From Acanthamoeba lenticulata (lineage: Eukaryota; Discosea; Longamoebia; Acanthamoebidae), in assembly GCA_002179805.1 (NCBI GenBank), contig NAVB01001623.1, forward strand, positions 1 to 52,252: 52,252 nucleotides of DNA, given 5' to 3'. Positions 1-10,800 of this stretch are shown here, piece after piece. Under the pieces are notes generated by a model. It was given only the letters and a program-made list of their open reading frames with translations. It was not told the DNA's origin and did no database searches. Both the position numbers and the translations under genes were made by a program. How positions within the stretch are numbered: the stretch's first letter is position 1; every line of letters starts with the position of its first letter.

Positions 1-54
1 GGCTTCCGCGGCGGGCGCGGCCGTGGCGGGCGTGGCCGCGGTGGAAGGGACTAA
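1..54 (+). CDS. C-terminal end of an RGG/GAR-box protein (partial)
   Basis: The window opens inside a coding exon. Frame 1 gives 17 residues, GFRGGRGRGGRGRGGRD, then TAA at 52-54. A pure Gly/Arg tail at the very C-terminus is typical of RNA-binding proteins such as the H/ACA snoRNP protein Gar1, Sm-D1/D3 or Lsm4. The arginines in such tails are usually dimethylated and bind RNA or help nucleolar targeting. Too little is present to choose between these families, so no symbol is given. The next 106 bp up to the LRR gene end are AT-rich with an A-run and look like the shared 3' flank of two convergent genes. Confidence 0.6.
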   Translation, partial: GFRGGRGRGGRGRGGRD

Positions 55-160
55 GATCTCAACTTCATCGTGTTGGTTTCAAAAAAAAAAAGAGTTTGAA
101 AAAAATTAATCATTATTGTATTTGTAGTAAATATGAACAAAGAAATGCAGGATCACCGCA

Positions 161-2576
161 TCAGCTGCTGGCCGGGATGCGGTTGCGGAGGTACTCGAGG
201 AGGGCCGAAGTGGACTGCTGCAACACGGCTGGTCGGATCGTGCGTATGCGGTTGCCCTCCAGATTGAGGCTCCTGCGTGATGATTGGAGGCGATGGACGT
301 GAGTCGAGGCTGCAAAAAGGGGCCTTTGCAAAGTTCAAGTGTTTGATGCGCACCGGAGGGCGGTCATAAGTCCCAACTGGGGCGGAACGGCGACGAGGTC
401 GTTGGCGCCAAGGTCGAGTGCGCGAAGCGATGTGAGTCGCGTGAGCGCTGGATCCACAGCCTCCATCTTGTTAAAGTAGACGTCGAGCACTTCGAGCCGT
501 GGCAGCTCGTAGAGCTCTACACCATTATTGATGGCCGCGCCAGTCAGAGCACGAAGAAGAAAAAGAAGAGGAAAGCGAAGCGAACCAGACGGCAGGGCGG
601 TGATGGCGTTCTGACGAGCACGAAGGATTGTGAGCGAGCTGAGCTGACTGAGGCCCGCCGGCAGTGCGCCGGCGATGCGGTTGAAGCTGAGGTCCAGCTC
701 GGTCAGCCGCGCGAGACAGCAGACAACATCTGGGACTGCGGTAAAGGTGTTCCGAGCCAGGAGCAGCTCCTCAAGCATCTCGCAGCGGGCCAACTCAGCC
801 GGCAGCGCCGCGAGGCGGTTGTCGGCCAGGTCGAGCCGTCGAAGGTGACGGACCAAGCCACCCGCTTCACCAAACATCGCAGCTGGCAGTGCCGTGAAGC
901 CGTTGCGGGCCAGGGACAAGCTGGCCACCTCCACGGCGTCGGCTTTGTGCCAGACGAGTTCCGGCACGCCAGGCGCGTCCTCGACTGTTGAAGATCTGGC
1001 CCGCTTTGACGACGACGCCGCAGTCGAGAACTTGCCGGACAGGTCAAGCGAACGGCTCCGCTCGTTGTAGGCTGAGTCAACAATCAACGCAAACCCGGTG
1101 GACGACTGCTGCGCTGTTGAATACGGGAGCATCAGTAACGCACATAAACAAGCACGTCCGGTTGGTTTTGGCCAATGTCAAGCCTTTGGTGCCGTACCAG
1201 CGTCGTCAGGAGAAAGCCTAAAGCGAAGATACTTGAGAATCTCATCGGTGCCCTGCTCGATGACGCCACGCTTGAAACCCACCAGCGGGTTGCCGGCGAG
1301 TGCCAGTGTCTGCAGAGCGGTCAAGCGGCCCAGCGCAGGCGGAACCGAACGGAGGCTGTTGGACGAGAGGTCGAGGACCCGGAGCATGCCCAAGTTGCAA
1401 AAGTGTGACTCTTCGAAGCGTGCAATGTCGTTCTCCTTGAGGTCGAGGATGGCGAGCCCGGTCAGCGTGTTGAGTTCGGCCGGCAGCGCTTGCAATCGGT
1501 TACGGCCTACGTAGAGTTCTCGTAGCGAACAAAGCAGCATTATGTCTGATGGCAGCTGTCGCAGCCGGTTTTGGGAGACTTCAAGCCGCTCCTGGCATCA
1601 CTTGCAGTGAGTTGAGACGCAAAACTGCTATGGCGCGAATATGTGGAACGCACAAGAAGAGGCCAACCGGCGGTCGGGTCCTTGGAGGTAGCCGCGGGCA
1701 ACTCCATCAGCTGGTTGTCGCGCAGCTCCAGCTCGCGGAGGCCTCCCCAGCTGTTGCGGATCGCAGGGGGCAGTGACGTTAACTTGTTGGCCGAGAGGTC
1801 GATCACCTTTAGGGGCCCAATCACATGAGCCAAGTCTTTAAAAACAGAGGCCGTGAGATGGAAGTGAAGAAGCGCATACCTCGACCCGGGGCAAGAGGGC
1901 CATGCTGGCGGGCAGCTCTGTCAGTTGGTTGTGGGCGAGGTTGAGGGAGGTGAGGGCCGACAAACGGCCCAGGGTGTCGGGTAGTGTGGTGAGCTCGTTG
2001 TGTTGCACGAGAAGATGCGTCAACTGCCGCGCTTGGCCCAACTCCTCAGGCAGACGAGCAAGCTTGTTATGGCTGTGTGCATAAAAGGTTCATCATTTGT
2101 TAAACGTGAGCAAAATCTCGAGACGGTGCACAGTACCTAAGGTCGAGGGTTGTGAGGTTGTCAAGTTGGAACAACTGAGGCGACATCGAAACGATTTTGT
2201 TATGTGCAGCACAGAACGAGTTGACCTCAGGCCAGAGCTCCTTGAGATGCCGCTTGTTGTGACCATCAACGCCGAACTCGGCAGGGATGACAATAGACTC
2301 CAGGTCGTTGTTGGAGAGGTCAACGCGCGAGACTGGAGCGCGGTCCCACCACTTGTCATCTTCACCGAAGCGAACTTCGTGGATGAGAAAGGCATTGGTC
2401 GGAATCTCTTGGAGACGGCAGTTGGACAGGCGCATTTGTCCAGTCCTCTGAGCCTCCTTGAGTCGCATTTCTACTCCGCCCCGCGTCGGCTGGCCCGAAT
2501 CACTCGCTGTCAAAACCAGTGGGTCAGGTGCCGCATGGCTAGCAAGAAATGCCGGGTTGATCTTCCGCTTCCTCAT
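161..2576 (-). CDS. LRRC40: LRRC40-like leucine-rich-repeat protein
   Basis: This is a multi-exon gene for an LRR protein with about 20 typical LxxLxLxxNxL repeats, for example LRHLRRLDLADNRLAALPAE. The N-terminus (MRKRKINPAF..., ATG at 2574-2576) carries the arrangement of vertebrate LRRC40: an Ala/Arg-Thr-Gly-Gln helix (LKEAQRTGQMRLSNCRLQEI), then DDKWWDRAPVSRVDLSNNDL. The internal GTDEILKYLRFRL and the C-terminal STSALLEYLRNRIPASS match the two LRRC40 signature caps. I recovered the last exon (161-272) by splicing from a donor at 353-352 to the acceptor at 273. It joins in frame as LRSLNLEGNRIRTI and ends at the stop at 161-163. No signal peptide or membrane segment is seen, so the protein is probably a cytosolic or nuclear scaffold. 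Its molecular role is not established in amoebae. The middle introns were not all resolved. Confidence 0.85.
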
Positions 2577-2688
2577 CTCGAAATGGAGTCCACACCACAA
2601 AGTTGTGGCACTTTTGTTCTGCCTATTGTTTTTTTGGCGGGAAAGGTTTTGGCGCCAACAGAAAAACAGAAAAATCAAGAAATAGTAT

Positions 2689-4253
2689 TCACTGCTCGTC
2701 GGGCAGCACTCGACCCCAGAAGACGAGAAGGCCGTTCGTCTTGGCGGTCATGCCCCACTTGAGCTCCTACACGAATTTGTACGCAGTTAGATTAAATGCG
2801 GTGCATCAAGAGCGATGAGGGAGTGCACCTGAAGGTCATAGCCAAAACGCTCGTTCAAGGTGACGATGCGGGTCGAGTTGTTCTCAAAGGACGGGACAGA
2901 ACTCTCCACAAGTCGGTCACCGCCAATGTACATCATCACGTGCGTCATGTGAATCTTCGAGCCTGCATGGGAGAAGAAGAAGAGGTCGCCGGGCAGGAGC
3001 GCCGTCGGTTCGCTCACGTTGCGGCTCTTGCGGAACATCGGATCAGCATCGCGGGGCAGCAGAATGCCGTGCGACTTGTAGATCGTGCCAACGAGCCCTG
3101 AAGGGTTGAACGATGAGTGGTGAGAGAAATGGCTACAAATGTTGATAGAAGAGACCACACGCACCGGAGCAGTCAACGCCTGTGAGGATGACCTTGTCCA
3201 TCCACAAGCTCTTCACAAAGGCCGAGCGACCGCCCCAGAAGTAATACCTGACCAGGCCACAGGAGTGAGCGCGCTGCGCGTACACAGATCATGTCATGGT
3301 GATGTTACCAGCCCAGAAGCTGCTTGCTACGCTCCACAAGCGCATGGCGCAGCTCGGTGCCTGTGGGTTGCTCCTTTAAGGGATGGACGTCGCTCACGCG
3401 GATCCAGCCAAAGTTGTTGGCCTGGAAATCAAACATTGCGGTTCAGATATCACGAAGCTACTTGGGAGACGAAGCTTCCAGGGAGCTCAGCACGTACACC
3501 AAAGGGCAGCCGAATCTTCCACCACCCATCCGCCATGGAGATGCCCTCAAGATAGGTGGCGAGCACCACCTCGAGACGTACATCACTCGGCAGACAGCCC
3601 GTCAAATGGCACGCACGGCTGTAGACTTCGGCCACCTGAGTGACCATTAGCCGGTCCGAGTGACGAGACGACGCCACGTGAAGCTACACAGAACGTACAT
3701 TGGAAACAACAATGAGGTTGTAGGAAGGGAAGGCAGCGACAGGAATGAGGTGGCTCTTGTTCATGTATGAGCGGTAGGGCACCCACTCGCCGTTCTCCAG
3801 GTTCAGTTGCATCGGTGCCTCGGTCATCACCCACCCATTGGCTTCAGTTCCTTCCTGCGTCGGAGTTAAAAGAGCGAAAACGACAACGCAAAAGCGAAAA
3901 TGGGAAACGCACAAGCAGGTAGACTGACTCGTAAAAGACGGCCTGGGAGAGCTGGTTGTCATCGATCTCGTAGGAGATGAACTTCATATCTCCTGGAGTG
4001 GAGCGCATGTTTGAGGCAGTCACTCCAACAACCATTGGGGTACGTCCTGCTGTCTGCCGGAGCAGTTAACTGGTGAGCAAAGATGGATGGGAAGAGTACA
4101 AGAGGATTTGTAGCTGCGTACTTGCACGTGGAGGGCAGGTGTAAGCTTGGTGCGGTGCTCCACATCGTCGTACGTGGGCAGCACGATGCCGCTAGCTGCA
4201 TCAAAGACCACCAAAGCCACCAGCAGCGCAACAACCGTCAAGTTGGCCTTCAT
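2689..4253 (-). CDS. Secreted NlpC/P60-family cysteine hydrolase with SH3-like N-terminal region
   Basis: The start ATG at 4251-4253 opens a clear signal peptide (MKANLTVVALLVALVVFDAA). Several short exons follow with SH3b-like strands (NGEWVPYRSYMNKSHLIPVA; WWKIRLPFG). The C-terminal catalytic domain contains YYFWGG, then GVDCSGLVGTIYKSHGILLP with the nucleophile Cys, LLPGDLFFFSH, and THVMMYIGGDRLVESS with the catalytic His. This is the layout of bacterial YkfC/NlpC-P60 enzymes, which cut gamma-D-glutamyl-diamino acid bonds of peptidoglycan stem peptides. The open frame appears to stop at 2787. Splicing a 65 bp GT-AG intron after FGYDLQ instead adds a well-formed last exon (ELKWGMTAKT ... 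LPDEQ) ending at 2689. A role in lysosomal or secreted digestion of bacterial prey is inferred. The bacterial family and the introns together point to an old, domesticated transfer. Confidence 0.82.
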
Positions 4254-4722
4254 CGTAAGTGCCGGCCGGTCTCGGCACTTCCCGAGCTTGAGGCAAGTAA
4301 TTAAACATTCCCCAAATGTTGGCGCGATACAAATACCTCAGCTGGATTGATTCTTTAGAATCCCACACCTGGTAGGCCAGGCAACCGGCTTGAGAAATGC
4401 GAATTCTCGAAAACGGTACTATATGAAATCTGGTTGGCCGGTGCAGCCACAATGGCAGAAGTGGGCCAACAAAAATCAAATGGGGTAGAAGCCCGGAGAA
4501 GCTGCCGCGCAATAGAAAAATCTGTGTTGTTCATTTCGTGGTCCATTAGATTGAACGGACACGGCACCCCGGCAGGCTGAAGTGGGAGACGTAGCGGCGG
4601 GCAACGAATTCCTTCAGCGTGGAGTGGTCAAGGCGTAGAGTTTACATCCTGAATAGAAATCGAGGCGGAGGGAGTATAGACCAACTTCACGGCAGCAGCA
4701 CCTTCAGGCTCTCGTCTTACAC
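4254..4722. promoter_or_regulatory. Divergent intergenic region between the NlpC/P60 gene and the two-pore channel
   Basis: This 469 bp non-coding stretch separates two genes transcribed away from each other, so it must hold both promoters. I see no convincing TATA box, tandem repeat or RNA gene in it. Short open frames on both strands have no protein-like composition and I do not call them. Confidence 0.5.
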
Positions 4723-7547
4723 ATGGAGATGAAGGGAAGTCACGAAGGAAGCCTGCTCATGGCTTCCCTGCAGAAAGACTACAGCACGGTCAAGGATTCG
4801 TTGGGCGACGATCTGTCCAAGGACATCCAGATCGCTGCTCGCAAGATTGCCTACGCGATGAACGTGGAAGTGCCCAACGTGGTTCTGCCCCCTTACGTCA
4901 AGATCATCTACACGAATTTCAGCCATGTCCGGATCGTCGCCATCACGCTCATCATGGTGCTCACTTTCTTCGAGCGTCCTTGGTGGTGTTACGAGCGCCC
5001 CAACGAGTGTGCGAGATTGGACGTCTACATGAACTCGGGCATTCCTTTTCTGCCGTTTGAAGTCACCGACGTGGCGCAGCTTGTGTGCCTCGGGTGGCTG
5101 CTCTTCGACCTCTTTCTGCGCTACAAGATCGTGGGCAAGACCGGCTTCTCGGAAGGCACTTACTTGGCGCAGGCGATTGTGATCGTCATCTCGCTCGCCG
5201 ACACGGCATTTGCCCTCTTTGTGCCTGCGTTTCGCGATGCTCTCTTCTTCTCGCCCTTCTTGAGGCCGTTCCTTTTCGTCCTCATGTTTGCGACCGTCCG
5301 CGCCACCATGTGGCAGATCATCAAGATCATTCCCATCATCTTCGAGCTGCTGGTGTTGCTGCTCCTTCTCCTTATCACCGCTGCGTGGTTCGGATTGATC
5401 CTCTTCTTCGATCAAGAGCATCTTGGCCGCAACTACTTCGGCTCCTTCAGCGACTCGCTTCTCAATCTCTTCATCTTCCTCACCACGGCTAACTCGCCCG
5501 ACGTGAGGATGCCCGTCTATTACCAGCACCGCAGCTCCGTCATCTTCTTTATTGTCTACCTCATCATTGGTGCGTCCTGCGCACGCATCACTTCTTTTTG
5601 GCATGCGGCTAACTTTCAAACCCTTCCTACAGGGTTGTACTTCATCTTGCCGTTTATCTTCTCTACGGTGTATAACAACTACAAGACGATCCTCGAACAG
5701 ACGGAGCAGTACTACGTGATGCGAAGGAAGAAGGCTCTACTCGCCGCCTTCCACCAGTTGGCTCGAGGTACTTAGGCAGTTGCTACACGTCAACGTGGCG
5801 TCACGCATGGCACGATACTCACACGACAACACACACCATGCCATTACACAGGCAAGGACGGCCTGGTCGATTTGGACTGGGTGGCTGTGCTGCTTGTCGA
5901 ACTGGGCAAGTACAGCTCCAAAATTTCGATGGCTGTCGATGAGCGGAGCCAAAGGATGATCGCAGAGGTATGTCGCAATCCGTTTTGTCATGATCCACGC
6001 TGTGCCTCTTTGTTGCGTGAATGCGGCCCTTAAGCTCAGTTCCCAGCTTTGTTGTTGGTTTGTCGTGTAAACGTGACACCACCAGCTCGACTCCGACCAC
6101 GATGGAAAGCTCGACGAGTATGAGTTTTTGCAACTGTTCACCAACGTGCTCCATCTCCAGATCGCTCACAACCAAGTCGGTGAGATCGAGATGGATCCTG
6201 TTAGCACCGAGGAAGAGGAGGTGAAACTCTCGGCTACCAAGCGGACGTTCTACTACCTCAGCGAGAGGCACAACAACTTCATGATGAACAGCCCCTTCTG
6301 CCGCAAGCTGCGGTGCGCCTTATTCAAGTCCCCTCGTCTAAGCAGCTCTTGTCTCACCTTTTTCTGCCTGTTGTCCTGCGCAGCGCTGTAATCTTCCATC
6401 CGTACTTTGAGTACTCGATCGACGTACTGCTCGTGCTCAACGGCGTCTTCTTCGCCTTCCAGACCTACTTCTTCGTCACGGGCCGATACGATCGATCAGA
6501 GCAGGTTGGCAATTGCTCATTCCCGCTGGCTAGGTGTCGAACTTTCAAGACTAAAACTTCGCGTGCGCTTCACAGTGGCATTGGTCCCTGGGCGAGTGGT
6601 TCTTCACGCTTCTGTGGACCCTTGAAATGGTGGCCAAGATGTTCCTCATGGGCCTCCGTGGCTACGCCGCCAATCCGAAGAACCTGTTCGATGCCACGAT
6701 CACCATCGTCGGTCTGGTACGCGCAGTTTATTTTCTCTTGTTGGTGGCTGGTTTGTTGCACCCGCTGAAGACGCTTACTGACTGGTCGTGCAGTTGGCGT
6801 CTGTGCTGTCGGAGCTGGACCTCGTGGGCAACAAGCTCGTGCGCATTATCATGATCTTCCGCTCGCTCAGGCTTTTGCGTCTCTTTTCGCGCATGAAGAA
6901 ATTCAGGATGATCTTCGCCACCCTGATTCAGCTCATTCCCATCTTCGTTGCTCTGCTCGGTACGCCGTTGCTTCGTTAATCCTCTGTTGTGGGCTCTTGC
7001 TTATGTCACAACCCTCCGTCAATGCAATGATGATCACACAGGCGTGCTGGTGTTCCAGTACTACGTGTTTGGGCTCATCGGCATCCGCTTCTTTGGCGGC
7101 CTGCTCAACACGGAGCACCCACTGCTGCACGGCACAGCCTACGAGGCGGCCAGCTACTTCCCCAACAACTTTAACGACTTTGGCTCCACGTGTGTCGTCC
7201 TGTTTGACTTGATGGTCATCAATAATTGGTATCCACCTCGTCCTCTACTTAGTACCTGCTCATGCTGGTGCTGACGATCGGATGTTCGCACTAGGTTCAT
7301 TTACATGGACGCCGTGGCTTTGGTGACGAACGAGGCTAGCCGTCTCTTCTTCTTCTTGTTCTGGTTCTTTACCAATCTGCTGACGCTCAACCTGCTCGTG
7401 GCCAACATCCTCGACGCCGTGTCGAGTCAGCTGGACAAGATCAAGGACGCCGACGCTGCCGCAAACGCGGACGAGGCGCCCGTCCCCCGACCAAAGTCGC
7501 CGCCTTCCCTCTCGCCAGAGACGCTCAAGACGTCACCTCCTTCGTGA
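4723..7547 (+). CDS. TPC1: Two-pore channel (TPC1-like) with EF-hand linker
   Basis: This is a cation channel with two six-helix repeats. Repeat I (exon 4723-5569) has S1 near IVAITLIMVLTFFE, later helices, and the pore filter FLTTANSPDVRMPVYY, which matches the TPC filter I consensus. A 62 bp intron (5570-5631) and further introns follow. The cytosolic linker has a canonical EF-hand, LDSDHDGKLDEYEFLQLF, at about 6083-6136. Repeat II shows HPYFEYSIDVLLVLNGVFFA, an arginine-bearing S4 (RIIMIFRSLRLLRLFSRMKK) and filter II FDLMVINNWFIYMDAVALVT. The C-terminus is a short Pro/Ser-rich tail ending at TGA 7545-7547. TPCs sit in vacuolar or endolysosomal membranes and release Na+ or Ca2+. The EF-hand between repeats is the plant TPC1 arrangement, so Ca2+ and voltage gating are inferred. 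The start is the first in-frame ATG. Confidence 0.9.
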
Positions 7548-7835
7548 GGAAGGTTGTGTCGCTTCCTGTCTCCGCGCACATTTGAGCAAAAATGCATCGC
7601 TTATTTCAAACACGACACGATTTCGTGTTCACTTTCCGCCCGGAACAACGACGTCGTGGCCTCAGAATAGCAATCGGAGGCAAACAACCACACCCGGACG
7701 TCGTTTTGTCGCCAGGATCGGCAGACAGATGAACGATGATGCGTCGTACTCGCATTGGTGTGCTTGACTAGGACGACAACTGGGCTAAGTCGACTGGTAA
7801 GTTCTATTCAAACAAAGACGAGAAGCAGAGTGAGG

Positions 7836-10800
7836 ATGCAGGTCCTCTTCGTGGCATCCAGTGGTGCACTTCAGCAATTGCGACGGTGGGGCTTGACCAT
7901 CGTCTTGGTGCTGGTTCTGCTGCAGGGTACCAAGCAGCTTTCGTTTGCCCTACCTCGCATTGCATAACGTGATCTTCTCTACTTCAGCCCACGACATTAG
8001 GGCCGACGTGGTGGGAGTAGGAAGCATCAGTGCACAACCCCTGCTCTCTGCCTGGGCCAGCTCCTACCTCTTTTCTGAAGTACGACAGCGCCTTGTCACA
8101 TATTCTCACCAACACTTCCTTACTTCCCTTCTTCTTGAAGGATACGGAGAGGGTCAGCTACGAAACTGTTGAACCCTTCATCACGAGTCTCGAACGCCTT
8201 GAGAACGGGCTGGCCGACTGGGTGGTGATCGATGGCCCGCCCGTGGCTGACGCTGTGAGTAACGCCCACCTAGCGGTACCGCTGGTTGGCTCGTCCATTG
8301 TCATTGCCTACCACATCTCGAGTCTTAATGCCTCTGCCGACCCTCTGGCACGAACACCTTGTTCTGAGCTAGCTCCCCCGATAGTTTGCCATTTCAACTC
8401 CAATTCTGATCTATTCAAGGGTTGCCTGATTAGGTGCTCGACGGGCCCACTTTGGCCAGTATCTGGGCGGGCGAAATCACGCGATGGGACAGCGACGCCA
8501 TCAAGTCACTCAACCCGCAGCTAGCTGACCAGCTACCAGCGGCAGACATCCTGCTGGCCTTTGCCGCCAACCGCGTACGTCGCGACCTACACCCATAGAG
8601 AGGACAAGCGCCACAGCCATAGATGCTGAACTGGATCGCTCTGTGGTGCAGACCGAGGGCGTGTTGCCCCTCTTCAAGGAGGCCTTGTCCCTGTTCAGCC
8701 CCAACTTTACCGCGGCGCTGGCGGCAGCCGACGACGACCTTGGCCAGATCCCGGCACTCTATGGGCGCGGCGCGGCGATCAGAGGAGTCCAGTCTCGTCT
8801 GGCCTATGCCCAGGTCCGACCTCACCCCGCAGCGGTTTTTACAAGGAATGCAAAGAATGGGTTGTTGATCTCTGGTGATCGGCAGGAGATCGATAATTGC
8901 ATGACCTACGCCAGCCTGGGCGTGCTCAAGGCCTACGGTCCTGGCCTGGCCCACGCTTGGATGCGCAACGCCGCCAACAACACCGTGAACGCCAGCCTGG
9001 AGTCGGTTCAAGCCGCGATGACCGACTTTCGGACCGACATCGTGAACGGTGCTCGCGATTTGGATTTTGGATTAATTCAAAATTGACACACGTGCGCGTC
9101 TACACAGGCCGTCTCATCAACCTGTTTAATGGGTCCGGAGAGCAGAGCTACCCCTTGAGCTACCTTCACTATGTCTTCATTCCGCGCAACATCACCACTG
9201 CCGACTGCTACATCAACCAACGGTGCCTGACCTTCTTTTCCTGGACCCAGTACGCGCCTCTTCCTCCCTCAAGGAAACGAATTCCACATCCGCGAGGGTG
9301 AAGTAAAGCTGACAACAACGTTGGGTGGGGGACAGGATGAACGTCGGCGCGGCTAGGACGGCAACCAGCAGGGGTTACGTGCCGCTCATCAACGGCTTCC
9401 GCAAGCGGATGATCGATTCCCTGGGCACCGTCACCTGCAATGGTTGGTTTGCGCCTACTCCGCCCAGGTCGCGCTGGTGGACTGCTGACGTCATCCTCCT
9501 CGCGGGATTGGTTCTTTCTCTCATCAGGCCAAAAGGCGCTCAGGAAGGCGTACTTGATCGGCACGGGGAGCCCGGTGCCGACCTACCTTCGCTGGGCGGC
9601 TAACTACGCCAACCCGAGCTTCCGCCTCGAGTACTTTTACCAGACGACCACGGTTGCCATCAACAGCCTCGCGGCGGGTACGAGTTGGCAGGGGGAGTCG
9701 TGGCGTGGGTCTGGTTGGTCTGTGGGAAAGGCTGACCGCATTCCCTCTGCTGATCCGTGCAGGCGATCTGGACTTTGGGGCGATTCTTCTGGCGCCCACG
9801 CCCGAGCAGCAAGCTCTCCAGCCTTACACCATCACGATCCCCGTCCTCGGCGGCGGCTTAGGTCCCGTCTACAACGTATGTCCCTCCCGGTTGCTGTAGC
9901 AAGACATACATGTCCATTGGAGCTCATCATCTGGCAAATAATTCAGATTCCTGAGATTGTGACGAAGGAGCCTCTGGTGTTGGACTTTCAAACCATATCC
10001 GACATCTACCTGAACAAGATCACCCGCTGGAGGGACGCCAACATCGTACGACTCAACCCGGGCCTGAAGGACCTTCTACCCGACAAGGAGATCGTGATTA
10101 CCTACGCAGCGCCCTCTGCGGCCCCTAACTTTGTCTTCACCACCACGATCGCGGATGCCGTGCCCGAGTTTAACGATCGGGCACGTTACCATGCAACGTC
10201 TTTTTTCATCCAACCAAAAGCTAATTACAAAGGGCTCTCCAGGTGAACAGGTCGACGGTGCTCAAGTTTCCCGTGCTGGACGAAGCGCCCAATCGGACGT
10301 TACCCGTGTCGCCCAACAAAGTTATCACTTCCATGCACGCTCGACCTTACACACTTGGCTTTTGGTGCGTCGCTCTTCCCGCAAACTGGGCTTTTCTTCT
10401 TACGGCGGGCAACACGCGGATCGCGCTCAGGATTAACGACGCCACGCTCAACTCGCGCGCGGTGCGGGCGGCGGCTATGGTCAACATGGCCGGCCGAGTG
10501 GTCCGTCCCGAGGTGGACACGTTCGTGTCCGCCATGGAAGACTATGTCAAGATCCAGGCCGACCGGCGCATCCTCCTTCTTGGTACGCACACGCGCAGGC
10601 GCACCTAGCGAATCTGCATACGGGCACTTGGCCGCTGACAGCACCGGGCGGGGGGTGGTGATGACGTCAGCGCCGGGCAATAACAGCTGGCCAATCGCGA
10701 CCTACCACTCGGTCATGATCAACTCGAGGACCATGGTCGACTGCCAGAAGGCCAGAGCGCTGGTCGACTGGCTCTACTGGACGCAGACCTCCGCCGAGGG

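Noticed and set aside
4717..5619. 300-codon charged frame antisense to the two-pore channel
   Set aside because: It is a mirror of transmembrane codons, giving Glu/Asp/Arg-rich sequence. The plus strand encodes clear channel repeats.
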